The notes beneath the pieces were generated by a model. The model did no database searches. It was given only the letters and a program-made list of their open reading frames with translations, and was not told where the DNA came from. Shown here piece by piece: positions 16,949-25,281 of a stretch of DNA of 27,096 nucleotides. The first letter of the stretch is position 1. Each line of letters starts with the position of its first letter. Origin of the DNA: JAJKIP01 sp040509055 (GTDB taxonomy: Bacteria; Bacteroidota; Bacteroidia; Chitinophagales; Chitinophagaceae); assembly GCA_040509055.1 (NCBI GenBank), contig JBEVLT010000241.1, positions 1-27,096 of the forward strand. The letters are read 5' to 3'. Made by a program: the position numbers and the translations under genes.

Positions 16949-19099
16949 ATGCTCATGAAAAGACAAGCCGTTATTATCCTCTTCCTGTTTGCTGTACTGC
17001 TGGTACCGGCTGCCGGCCAGGCGCCGCCCAGGCCCTATGGCGTATTGCCAACTGAAGCACAGCTGCGCTGGCACGAGATGGAAATGTATGTGCTCGTGCA
17101 TTTCGGCATGGATACCTATACCGACAAGGAATGGGGATACGGCGATGAAGACCCTGCTATTTTTAACCCGAAGCCGTTTGATGCGAACCAGATCGTACAA
17201 ACTGCCAAAGCCGGTGGTTTCAAAGGGGTAGTGGTCGTAGCCAAGCACCACGACGGGTTTTGCCTCTGGCCCACGAAAACCACAGAACATAATATCACCA
17301 AAAGTCCCTGGAAGAACGGTAAGGGCGATATCATCAAGGAATTTCAACAGGCTTGTGAAAAAGCAGGCATGAAGCTGGGCCTGTACTGCTCTCCCTGGGA
17401 CCGCAACAGCCCGGCTTATGGCTCGTACGACTATGTGCAGCTCTACCGGGAGCAGCTGAAGGAACTGTACTCCAGCTACGGACCGCTGTTCATCTCCTGG
17501 CATGATGGCGCCAATGGCGGCGACGGCTATTATGGCGGCACGCGGGAAACGCGGAAGATCGACCGGACTACGTATTACGGATGGGATACCACCTGGGCCA
17601 TTACCCGTGCCATGCAGCCGGGAGCGGTGCTTTTTGGCGATGTGGGTCCGGATGTGCGCTGGGTGGGCAATGAAGAAGGTTTTGCCGGCGAAACCAGCTG
17701 GGCTACCTATACACCCGTTGCGCCGGATGAAGGGAAATTGCCGGCCAATGGCTATGTAAAATACTGGGAGGCTACCGAGGGTACGCGCAACGGGCAGTAC
17801 TGGATGCCGGCCGAATGCGATGTGCCGTTGCGGCCGGGCTGGTTTTACCATGCGGCGCAGGATGAGCAGGTCAAATCGCCCTACACCTTGCTCGACCTGT
17901 ATTACAAGAGCGTGGGGCGCGGCGCCAATCTCGACCTGGGTATTGCACCCAACCGCGACGGGCTGCTGCATGCCAACGATGTAAAAAACATGACGGAGTT
18001 TGGCCGGCTGGTGCAGCAGATCTTTGCTGTCAACCTGGCCAAGGGAGCCAGGTTCACGGCTTCCAATATCCGGGGCAGGAATGCGGCGCAATATGGTCCT
18101 TCATTCCTGTTGGATGATGACCGCTACAGCTATTGGGCTACGGATGATAAGGTATTGAATCCTCAACTGACCGTTGATCTAGGTAAACAAACCACTTTCA
18201 ATGTGATCAGGCTGCGGGAAAATATCAAACTGGGACAGCGTATTACTTCTGTTGCTATCGAAGCTTTCCAGAATAATCAATGGAAGCTGATCGCTACGGC
18301 GACCAGCATCGGGTCCAACCGGCTCATCCGCCTGCCGCAGCATATCACTGCCAGCAAAGTACGGCTGCGTGTAACCGGGGCCGATGCCGGCATTGCGCTC
18401 AGCGATTTCGGCCTGTTCAAAGAACCGCAGCACCTTAGCTCGCCCTTGATCAAACGGGATAAAAAAGGATTGGTGACGATTAGTACCGAAGCTCCGGTAG
18501 GCAGCATCCGTTATACGCTGAATGGAAGGGAACCGACCTCGCAATCGCCTTTGTACACAACACCTTTCCAGCTTAGTATGGGCGGGTTGATCAAGGCCCG
18601 CAGCTTTGATATCGTTTTCACAGGGCATGCAGGACAGGGAAAAGCCAGTGAGACCGCGATACAAACCTTTGACGTATCAAAGGCTGGCTGGAAAATAGTG
18701 TCACCGGTAGTAAAAGATGACCAGGCTGCCCGGGCGATCGATGAAAATCCCGGCAGCTTTTTAGCAACGTTGCGTGATACGGCCGGTGTAGCCTTTGCAC
18801 CACAGGAAATTATCGTAGACATGGGCAAAATCCAAACGATCCGGGCCTTCACCTATCTGCCAAGGCAGGATAAAAAGACAGATGGCACGGTAGATAAATA
18901 TGAATTTTCTGTAAGCAATGATGGCGTGTATTGGGGCCGGGTTGCCACAGGCGAATTTGCTAACATCCGGGCCAACCCGATAGGGCAAATTGTATTTCCG
19001 GAACACCCGTCGTTTGCCCGCTACTTTAAATTTTCAGCCTTACAGGTGGTGAGCGGCAACGGCATCGCCGTTGCTGAACTGGGCATTCAATCTAAATGA
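16949..19099 (+). CDS. GH29 alpha-L-fucosidase, GH29-B-like, with two F5/8C-like domains
   Basis: GH29 enzymes remove alpha-linked L-fucose. The product has 716 residues with a signal peptide (VIILFLFAVLLVPAAG). The catalytic barrel (about 28-350) contains VLVHFGMDTYTD, VVVAKHHDGFCLWPT, GLYCSPWDRNSPAYG and the nucleophile in ISWHDGANGG (Asp186). The SPWDR motif followed by aspartate nucleophile in an HDGANG context resembles the GH29-B group, which prefers alpha-1,3 and alpha-1,4 linkages; these are the linkages of plant core fucose and Lewis-a. Accessory domains follow: F5/8C-like (about 360-485), chitobiase-type fn3-like (about 500-570, IRYTLNGREPT), and a second F5/8C-like (about 577-716). 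No lipobox, so probably periplasmic. Its stop overlaps the GH3 start by four bases (ATGA), implying translational coupling. The subfamily call is by motif memory only. Confidence 0.92.
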   Translation: MLMKRQAVIILFLFAVLLVPAAGQAPPRPYGVLPTEAQLRWHEMEMYVLVHFGMDTYTDKEWGYGDEDPAIFNPKPFDANQIVQTAKAGGFKGVVVVAKHHDGFCLWPTKTTEHNITKSPWKNGKGDIIKEFQQACEKAGMKLGLYCSPWDRNSPAYGSYDYVQLYREQLKELYSSYGPLFISWHDGANGGDGYYGGTRETRKIDRTTYYGWDTTWAITRAMQPGAVLFGDVGPDVRWVGNEEGFAGETSWATYTPVAPDEGKLPANGYVKYWEATEGTRNGQYWMPAECDVPLRPGWFYHAAQDEQVKSPYTLLDLYYKSVGRGANLDLGIAPNRDGLLHANDVKNMTEFGRLVQQIFAVNLAKGARFTASNIRGRNAAQYGPSFLLDDDRYSYWATDDKVLNPQLTVDLGKQTTFNVIRLRENIKLGQRITSVAIEAFQNNQWKLIATATSIGSNRLIRLPQHITASKVRLRVTGADAGIALSDFGLFKEPQHLSSPLIKRDKKGLVTISTEAPVGSIRYTLNGREPTSQSPLYTTPFQLSMGGLIKARSFDIVFTGHAGQGKASETAIQTFDVSKAGWKIVSPVVKDDQAARAIDENPGSFLATLRDTAGVAFAPQEIIVDMGKIQTIRAFTYLPRQDKKTDGTVDKYEFSVSNDGVYWGRVATGEFANIRANPIGQIVFPEHPSFARYFKFSALQVVSGNGIAVAELGIQSK

Positions 19100-21312
19100 T
19101 AAAACAAATGACGATAAAGAAATTCATGCGTAATTCCTGCCTGGGACTTGGACTGCTGGCCTTATCGGCCGCATGCGGTGCGCAGGATACGCTTCCTGCT
19201 TTTCGAAAAGCAGGACTGCCGATGGAAGCCCGGGTGAAAGACCTGTTGAACCGGCTGACACTGGAAGAAAAGATATCCCTGCTGGGTTACCGGAGCGCGG
19301 CCGTGCCACGGCTGGGCATCCCGGCTTATAACTGGTGGAATGAAGCGCTGCACGGTGTAGCAAGAGCCGGTAAGGCCACGGTATTCCCCCAGGCCATCGG
19401 TATGGCTGCTACCTTTAACGATCCATTGCTGTATGAAGCGGCTACCGTGATCTCTACCGAAGCAAGGGCCAAGTACAACCTGGCTGTGGCGCAGGACCGC
19501 CGGCTGCAGTACATGGGATTGACGTTTTGGTCGCCCAATATCAATATCTTCCGCGATCCGCGCTGGGGCAGGGGGCAGGAAACCTATGGCGAGGATCCGT
19601 TCCTGACCGCCAGCATGGGCTCCGCATTTGTAAGAGGATTGCAGGGCAATGATCCGCGTTATTTAAAAACTTCTGCTGCCGCCAAGCATTTTGCCGTGCA
19701 CAGCGGGCCGGAAGCCGGTCGCCATACCTTCAATGCAGTAGTAGACGAAAAAGATCTGCGTGAGACTTACCTCTACGCTTTTAAAAGATTGGTAGATGCC
19801 GGTGTGGAATCGGTGATGTGCGGCTATAACCGGCTCAACGATGAACCCTGCTGCACCGGTAATACTTTATTGCAAAAGATCCTTCGCCAGGAATGGCAAT
19901 TCAAAGGCCATGTGGTCACCGACTGCTGGGCGCTGGAAGATATCTGGCTCCGCCACAAAGTGCTGCCCAATAGTGTTGTGACCGCTGCCGAAGCCATCAA
20001 GGCCGGGGTGAACCTGGACTGCAGCAACCTGCTGCAGGACGATGTGTTGAAAGCCGTGCAGCAAAACCTGCTGACCCGCCCGCAGATCGACAGCGCGCTG
20101 GCCGGCATTTTACGTACACAGATCAAGCTGGGGTTTTATGACGCGCCGTTGTCTACCCCGTTCAGCCGGTACGGCGGGGATAGCGTGTCCAATGCGTATC
20201 ATACGGAGCTGGCGCGGAAGATGGCGCAGCAAAGCATGGTATTGCTGAAGAACGCACCCCTGAAAGGACAATCCAAATCCATACTCCCGCTGAATAAAAG
20301 TAGCTATGGCGCCATCATGGTGGCGGGTCCCAATGCGGCGTCGCTGGATGCGCTGGTAGGCAACTACCATGGCGTGAGCGATAAGGCGGTGAACTTTGTG
20401 GAAGGGATAACGGCGACTGTCAATGCCGGCACCCGGGTGGAATACGACCAGGGTTGCGATTATGAAGATACCGTGCACTTTGGTGGTACCTGGGCCGCGA
20501 GCAATGCCGATATCACCGTGGCGGTGATCGGGTGGACGCCAGTGTATGAAGGAGAGGAGGGCGATGCCTTCCTGGCGCCGGGTCGTGGTGATCGCAAGGA
20601 TATCAGCCTGCCAGCTGCACATATCGCTTATATCAAAGAATTGCGCAAGTCCATCAAGGATAAGCCGCTGATCGCTGTGGTGACGGCTGGCAGCGCTACG
20701 GATATTTCTCCCATCGCACCGTATGTAGACGCCATCATCCTGGCCTGGTATCCCGGCGAGCAGGGTGGGCATGCATTGGCCGATGTATTGTTTGGTAATG
20801 TATCGCCTGCAGGCCGCCTGCCGGTTACATTTTATAACTCCTTTGATGATCTGCCGGCTTATGACAGCTACACCATGAAGGGGCGCACCTATCGCTATTT
20901 CGATGGTAAAGTGCAATACCCGTTTGGTTTCGGGTTGTCTTACACATCGTTTGCTTACAGCTGGCAGCAGCAGCCTGGTGCTGTCAATTCTTTGAAAGAC
21001 ACATTGGTGTTTTCTGCTGCCATCAGGAATACCGGTTCGATGGACGGGGATGAAGTGGCGCAGGTATATGTGCAGTATCCTTCAGGTGAGCGCATGCCGG
21101 TAAAAGAGCTGAAAGGGTTTCAGCGCATATCAGTGCAGAAAGGGCAGGAGCGTTCCGTACAGTTCCGTCTTCCTGTGGCCGAGCTGCAGAAATGGGACCT
21201 GAAGCAGGGCAAATGGGTGCTGTATCCCGGCGAGTATCGTATCGGGATAGGCAGCAGCTCGCAGGAGATGAAGCTGGATGCGGTGGTGAAAGTAAAACAA
21301 GGTATTAAATGA
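19096..21312 (+). CDS. GH3 beta-glycosidase, beta-xylosidase-like
   Basis: A three-domain GH3 enzyme of 738 residues. The N-terminal barrel has NWWNEALHGVARAG, RDPRWGRGQETYGEDP, AAKHFAVHSGPE and VMCGYNRLND, with the predicted nucleophile in VTDCWALEDIW (Asp276). The second domain carries EGEEGD (485-490), where the acid/base glutamate is expected. The C-terminal fn3-like domain includes YPFGFGLSYTSF and EVAQVYVQYP. The ALHGV and DCWA signatures are closer to bacterial beta-xylosidases than to cellobiose-active beta-glucosidases. In the Xanthomonas campestris Nix cluster the GH3 removes beta-1,2-xylose from plant N-glycans, which fits this context, but the substrate is inference. The signal sequence ends LLALSAACGAQ, so it may be a lipoprotein at Cys27 or a cleaved periplasmic protein. 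The start overlaps the GH29 stop (ATGA). Confidence 0.9.
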   Translation: MIKQMTIKKFMRNSCLGLGLLALSAACGAQDTLPAFRKAGLPMEARVKDLLNRLTLEEKISLLGYRSAAVPRLGIPAYNWWNEALHGVARAGKATVFPQAIGMAATFNDPLLYEAATVISTEARAKYNLAVAQDRRLQYMGLTFWSPNINIFRDPRWGRGQETYGEDPFLTASMGSAFVRGLQGNDPRYLKTSAAAKHFAVHSGPEAGRHTFNAVVDEKDLRETYLYAFKRLVDAGVESVMCGYNRLNDEPCCTGNTLLQKILRQEWQFKGHVVTDCWALEDIWLRHKVLPNSVVTAAEAIKAGVNLDCSNLLQDDVLKAVQQNLLTRPQIDSALAGILRTQIKLGFYDAPLSTPFSRYGGDSVSNAYHTELARKMAQQSMVLLKNAPLKGQSKSILPLNKSSYGAIMVAGPNAASLDALVGNYHGVSDKAVNFVEGITATVNAGTRVEYDQGCDYEDTVHFGGTWAASNADITVAVIGWTPVYEGEEGDAFLAPGRGDRKDISLPAAHIAYIKELRKSIKDKPLIAVVTAGSATDISPIAPYVDAIILAWYPGEQGGHALADVLFGNVSPAGRLPVTFYNSFDDLPAYDSYTMKGRTYRYFDGKVQYPFGFGLSYTSFAYSWQQQPGAVNSLKDTLVFSAAIRNTGSMDGDEVAQVYVQYPSGERMPVKELKGFQRISVQKGQERSVQFRLPVAELQKWDLKQGKWVLYPGEYRIGIGSSSQEMKLDAVVKVKQGIK

Positions 21313-21317
21313 TAAGC

Positions 21318-21401
21318 TTCCCGCGGCGAACGCTGTGGTGCAGAGACGCGGAGTGTTGTATGAAATTCTTCGCCGTTGCTTCTTAGCGCCCTTTGCGGGA
21401 A
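21318..21401. repeat. Imperfect palindromic intergenic repeat between GH3 and GH92
   Basis: TTCCCGC (21318-21324) is the exact reverse complement of GCGGGAA (21395-21401). Inside these ends, further short matches keep equal spacing on both arms: CGCT, GC and CG blocks at the same distances. The result is an 84-bp degenerate inverted repeat filling almost the whole 101-bp gap. The G/C-rich text (cgcagagacgc-like left arm, cttagcgccctttgcggg-like right arm) resembles interspersed intergenic repeats that recur in many bacterial genomes. Copy number cannot be seen here. Confidence 0.6.
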
Positions 21402-21413
21402 ACCAAATTCTCT

Positions 21414-23693
21414 ATGAAACGTATGAAAAACCAACTTAAATTATTGACCGGCTTGCTTTGTGCCGGCGTATTGCTGCAAGCCTGCTCGGAGCAGACCAAA
21501 TCCGACTCCACGGTGACTGCCGTTGGCCTGACGCAGTATGTCGATCCCTTTATCGGTACCGGTTTTCATGGCCACGTATTCCTTGGCGCCAACGTGCCGT
21601 TTGGCGCCGTGCAGCTGGGGCCTACCAACCTGACGCAGGGCTGGGACTGGTGTTCCGGCTATCATTATTCCGACTCTACCATCACCGGCTTTTCGCATAC
21701 GCACCTGAGTGGTACCGGCATCGGCGACCTGGGCGATATTTCGTTTATGCCCGTGATCGGCAGCGTCACGCTGGCCCGGGGTAAGGCCGGTGATCAAAGC
21801 AGCGGTTATTACTCGCTGTTTTCTCATGCGGATGAAAAAGCAGTGCCGGGTTATTATTCTGTGTTGCTGAAACGCTATGGCATCAAGGCCGAGCTGACCG
21901 CTACCGAGCGGGTGGGTTTTCACCAATATACCTTCCCGGCTTCGGACAGCGCCAAACTGATCATCGACCTGGAATCCGGCATCGGCTGGGATGCGCCGGA
22001 ATGGGGATTTATCAAGCAGGTGGATGATACCACCATCACCGGCATCCGCCACTCGAAAGGATGGGCCAAAGACCAGCGGATCATGTTCACTGCTGTTTTT
22101 TCCAAACCCATCAGGAGTTTTATGGTTTATGACAGCACCGTCCTGAAGCCTGGCAAAACCGCTACAGGCAGAAAGATCCGGGGCGTGGCGCAGTTTGCTA
22201 CCGCAAAAGATGAAAAGGTGCTGGTGAAGGTCGGTATCTCGCCCGTAAGCATGGAGAATGCGGCCAGGAACATTGCCGCAGAATTGCCGCACTGGAATTT
22301 TGAGCAGACCGTTCAGCAGGCCGATGCAGCCTGGAACAAAGAGCTGAATAAGATCCGGATCCAATCCACCGATACGGCGCGGCTGCGCACTTTCTACACC
22401 GCCCTGTATCATACCATGATCGCGCCTTCGATCTTCAACGATCATAACGGCGACTACCGCGGCACTGATAAGCAGCTTTATCATGATTCCACGTTTACCA
22501 ACCTGACCACGTTCTCGCTCTGGGATACCTACCGGGCAGCACATCCGCTGTTCACCCTCTTCCAGTCGCAGCGGGTGAATGATATGGTGAGCTCCATGCT
22601 GGCCATCTACAAGCAGCAGGGCAAGCTCCCCATCTGGCACCTGATGGGCAATGAAACGAATACGATGCCCGGCTACAGCTCCGTGCAGGTGGTGGCCGAT
22701 GCCTACCTGAAAGGTTTCCGCGGCTTCGATACCACGCTGGCCTGGGAAGCGGTGAAAAATACAGCCATGCAGGATGAGCGGGGGCTGAACTGGGTAAAGC
22801 AGCTCGGCTATATCCCGGCCGACAGCATGGTGGAGTCGGTGGCCATGGGCCTGGAGTTTGCCATTGCGGACTGGGGTATTGCGCAGATGGCGAAGAAAAT
22901 GGGCAAGACGGAAGATTATAATTATTTCAGCCAGCGGGCGCTGAACTACCGCAATTATTTCGATTCGGTTACCAAATTCGTTCGCGGGCGGGTAGGGGCC
23001 AGCCAATGGCGTGAGCCCTTCAGTCCCTTTGTGTCCCGCCACATGAAGGACGATTTTGCCGAAGGCAATGCCTGGCAATACACCTGGCTCGTGCCGCAGG
23101 ATGTGCCGGGCCTGATCAGCCTGCTGGGTGGGGAAGAAGCATTTACCAAAAAACTGGATTCATTATTTATGATCAAAGGCGATATGGGCAAAGAAGCCTC
23201 CAGCGACATCACCGGCCTCATCGGCCAGTATGCGCATGGCAACGAGCCGAGCCATCATATCCCGTATCTCTATGCCTGGGTGGGCCAGCCCTGGAAGACG
23301 GCTGATAAAGTGCGCTACATCCTGGACAGTCTCTATTCCGACAAGATCGATGGCCTTTGCGGCAATGAAGATGTCGGCCAGATGTCAGCCTGGTACGTCT
23401 TATCAGCCCTTGGTCTTTACCAGGTCAATCCTTCCAGCGGTGTATTCATCTTCGGCAGCCCGGTCTTCGATGGCGCTACGCTCAGCTTAGCGGATGGTAA
23501 AACATTGCGGATCGACGTTCAGCATAACAGCGCAACAAATAAATACATCCAAAGCGTCACGTACAATAAGGCTGCTTATAACAAATCGTATATTACGTAC
23601 GCTGATTTAATGAAAGGAGGCGACTTAGTTATCGAAATGGGTGGAACGCCGTCGAATGTTTGGGGAGTACGAACGGATTCAAGACCTCGCTAA
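21414..23693 (+). CDS. GH92 alpha-mannosidase, lipoprotein
   Basis: GH92 enzymes are calcium-dependent, inverting exo-alpha-mannosidases acting on N-glycan mannose. The product has 759 residues from the ATG at 21414; the frame runs back to a TTG at 21393, but ATG is preferred, and 21423 is also possible. A lipobox ends at Cys24 (GVLLQAC). The N-terminal beta-domain shows YVDPFIGTG, GGTANVPFGAVQLGP-like text (GANVPFGAVQLGP) and GFSHTHLSG. The (alpha/alpha)6 domain has SLWDTYRAAHPL, the acid glutamate in GNETNTMPGYS (Glu414), and GNEDVGQMSAWYVLSALG (Glu652, Asp653) near the base and metal site. Alpha-1,2 versus alpha-1,3 preference cannot be fixed by eye. It is flanked on both sides by palindromic repeats, unlike any other gene here, but remains in the same orientation and pathway. 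Confidence 0.94.
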   Translation: MKRMKNQLKLLTGLLCAGVLLQACSEQTKSDSTVTAVGLTQYVDPFIGTGFHGHVFLGANVPFGAVQLGPTNLTQGWDWCSGYHYSDSTITGFSHTHLSGTGIGDLGDISFMPVIGSVTLARGKAGDQSSGYYSLFSHADEKAVPGYYSVLLKRYGIKAELTATERVGFHQYTFPASDSAKLIIDLESGIGWDAPEWGFIKQVDDTTITGIRHSKGWAKDQRIMFTAVFSKPIRSFMVYDSTVLKPGKTATGRKIRGVAQFATAKDEKVLVKVGISPVSMENAARNIAAELPHWNFEQTVQQADAAWNKELNKIRIQSTDTARLRTFYTALYHTMIAPSIFNDHNGDYRGTDKQLYHDSTFTNLTTFSLWDTYRAAHPLFTLFQSQRVNDMVSSMLAIYKQQGKLPIWHLMGNETNTMPGYSSVQVVADAYLKGFRGFDTTLAWEAVKNTAMQDERGLNWVKQLGYIPADSMVESVAMGLEFAIADWGIAQMAKKMGKTEDYNYFSQRALNYRNYFDSVTKFVRGRVGASQWREPFSPFVSRHMKDDFAEGNAWQYTWLVPQDVPGLISLLGGEEAFTKKLDSLFMIKGDMGKEASSDITGLIGQYAHGNEPSHHIPYLYAWVGQPWKTADKVRYILDSLYSDKIDGLCGNEDVGQMSAWYVLSALGLYQVNPSSGVFIFGSPVFDGATLSLADGKTLRIDVQHNSATNKYIQSVTYNKAAYNKSYITYADLMKGGDLVIEMGGTPSNVWGVRTDSRPR

Positions 23694-23703
23694 AAATAGT
23701 TTA

Positions 23704-23844
23704 AGAAGTTTAAAAGGTTTAATAGGTTTAAAAAGTTGTCTCAGGCTGATGGTGCTTACTGTTCACAAATAATCAGACTGTGGTAATTCAAAACTCTTCC
23801 CATAACCTTTTAAACTTCTGGAACCTCTGAAACCTTTTAAACCT
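23704..23844. repeat. A/T-rich inverted-repeat element between GH92 and GH125
   Basis: AGAAGTTTAAAAGGTT (23704-23719) is the perfect 16-bp reverse complement of 23804-23819. A second pair, AGGTTTAAAA (23724-23733), matches TTTTAAACCT at 23835-23844. AACCTTTTAAAC occurs twice in the right arm (23804 and 23831), and GTTTAAAA twice in the left arm. The 84-nt centre contains CTGAT (23746-23750) and ATCAG (23772-23776), a nested stem. The right arm ends six bases before the GH125 ATG. It is a non-coding repeat of a type frequent between Bacteroidota genes; origin unknown. Confidence 0.75.
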
Positions 23845-23850
23845 AACTGA

Positions 23851-25281
23851 ATGCCTACACGTAAAGATTTTATCAAAACGACTGCCATGCTAACCGCCGG
23901 AATCACCCTCGGCAAAACGGATCTCTGGGCTACCGGAACACCCGGTTTCGTCTCCAACCGTCCTCCTGTGAACAAACGCCACTTCACCAGCGATGCCGTG
24001 GAAGCGATGATCGTCAAGATCAAAAAAGGACTGGGCGATACAGAGCTGGCCTGGCTGTTTGAGAACTGCTTCCCGAATACGCTGGATACCACGGTTGATT
24101 TTTCAATCGTCAACGGCAAGCCCGATACCTACGTGATCACCGGCGATATCGACGCCATGTGGCTGCGGGACAGTACGGCGCAGGTATGGCCGTATCTGTC
24201 GCTGATCAAAGAAGATAAGAAGCTGCAGCAGCTGATCGCGGGCGTGATCAACCGGCAAACCAAGTGCATCCACCTGGATCCCTATACCAATGCCTTTTAC
24301 AAGGACGAGACGAAGGAGAGCGAGTGGCGGCATACGGATATCACCGACTGGAAACCCGGCATCCATGAGCGGAAATGGGAGATCGATTCGCTGTGCTATC
24401 CTATCCGGTTGGCTTATCGTTACTGGAAGACCACGGGCGATACGGCTCCTTTTGATACAGCCTGGAAAGAAGCGATCCGGTTGACGATAAAAACATTCAA
24501 GGAGCAGCAGCGCAAGAACGGCGATGGACCTTATACTTTTCAACGCAAAACCGATTGGGCCACAGATGGCGTGCCGATCGGCGGTTACGGCTATCCCGTC
24601 AAGCCTGTGGGGCTGATCTGCTCCATCTTCCGGCCCAGCGATGATGCGACGATCTTTCCGTTCCTGATCCCATCCAATTTCTTTGCCGTGGTGTCGCTGC
24701 GGCAGGTGGCTGAAATGGTGAGCAAGATCCATGGCGATAGCGCGCTGGCGAATGAATGTACGGCCCTGGCCAATGAGGTTGCCAATGCCCTGATGCAATA
24801 CGCTATTACAACGCACCCGAAATTTGGCCGTGTCTATGCCTTCGAGGTGAACGGCTTTGGCAGCTTCAACCTGATGGACGATGCGAATATTCCTTCCCTG
24901 TTGTCACTGCCTTACCTTGGCGCGGTGAACAAAACGGATCCCGTTTATCTTAATACACGCCAGTTGGTATGGTCCACCGAGAACCCGTTCTTCTTCAAAG
25001 GCACGGCCGGCGAAGGCATCGGCGGGCCGCATGCCGGCATGCAGATGATCTGGCCCCTGAGCATCATCATGCGGGCGCAGACCAGCACCAGCGATGCGGA
25101 GATCAAACAATGCGTGCAATCCCTGGCAGCCAACCATGGCGGCACCGGCTTTATGCACGAGTCCTTTCACAAGGACGACCCGAAGAAATTCACCCGCAAA
25201 TGGTTTGCCTGGGCCAATACCATCTTTGGCGAGCTGATCATGGACCTCTACCATACCAAACCCGCTTTGCTCAAACTCTAA
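23851..25281 (+). CDS. GH125 exo-alpha-1,6-mannosidase
   Basis: GH125 enzymes are metal-independent, inverting exo-alpha-mannosidases specific for alpha-1,6 linkages, such as the alpha-1,6-mannose of the N-glycan core. The 476-residue product has the family signature GDIDAMWLRDSTAQVWPYL, the predicted acid in WEIDSLCYP (Asp179) and the predicted base in MHESFHKDDP (Glu437). The length is normal for the family. The N-terminus TRKDFIKTTAMLTAGITLG resembles a Tat signal in which the second arginine is lysine, suggesting periplasmic export of a folded enzyme. Its stop codon directly abuts the GH2 start, so the two are translationally linked. Upstream, 157 bp are occupied by the inverted-repeat element. 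In the Nix pathway GH125 acts after GH92 and GH3. Confidence 0.94.
   Translation: MPTRKDFIKTTAMLTAGITLGKTDLWATGTPGFVSNRPPVNKRHFTSDAVEAMIVKIKKGLGDTELAWLFENCFPNTLDTTVDFSIVNGKPDTYVITGDIDAMWLRDSTAQVWPYLSLIKEDKKLQQLIAGVINRQTKCIHLDPYTNAFYKDETKESEWRHTDITDWKPGIHERKWEIDSLCYPIRLAYRYWKTTGDTAPFDTAWKEAIRLTIKTFKEQQRKNGDGPYTFQRKTDWATDGVPIGGYGYPVKPVGLICSIFRPSDDATIFPFLIPSNFFAVVSLRQVAEMVSKIHGDSALANECTALANEVANALMQYAITTHPKFGRVYAFEVNGFGSFNLMDDANIPSLLSLPYLGAVNKTDPVYLNTRQLVWSTENPFFFKGTAGEGIGGPHAGMQMIWPLSIIMRAQTSTSDAEIKQCVQSLAANHGGTGFMHESFHKDDPKKFTRKWFAWANTIFGELIMDLYHTKPALLKL

Noticed and set aside
21441..23078. A 545-codon open frame on the minus strand inside GH92 (and similar long minus-strand frames at 943-2163 and 4055-5230)
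   Set aside because: They lie wholly antisense to genes with clear family motifs, have low-complexity His/Arg/Gly-rich translations and no recognisable domain; they are shadows of codon bias.
23700..23850. CRISPR-like array from the repeated GTTTAAAAGG text
   Set aside because: The repeats are short, unequal, inverted and unevenly spaced, with no spacer pattern.
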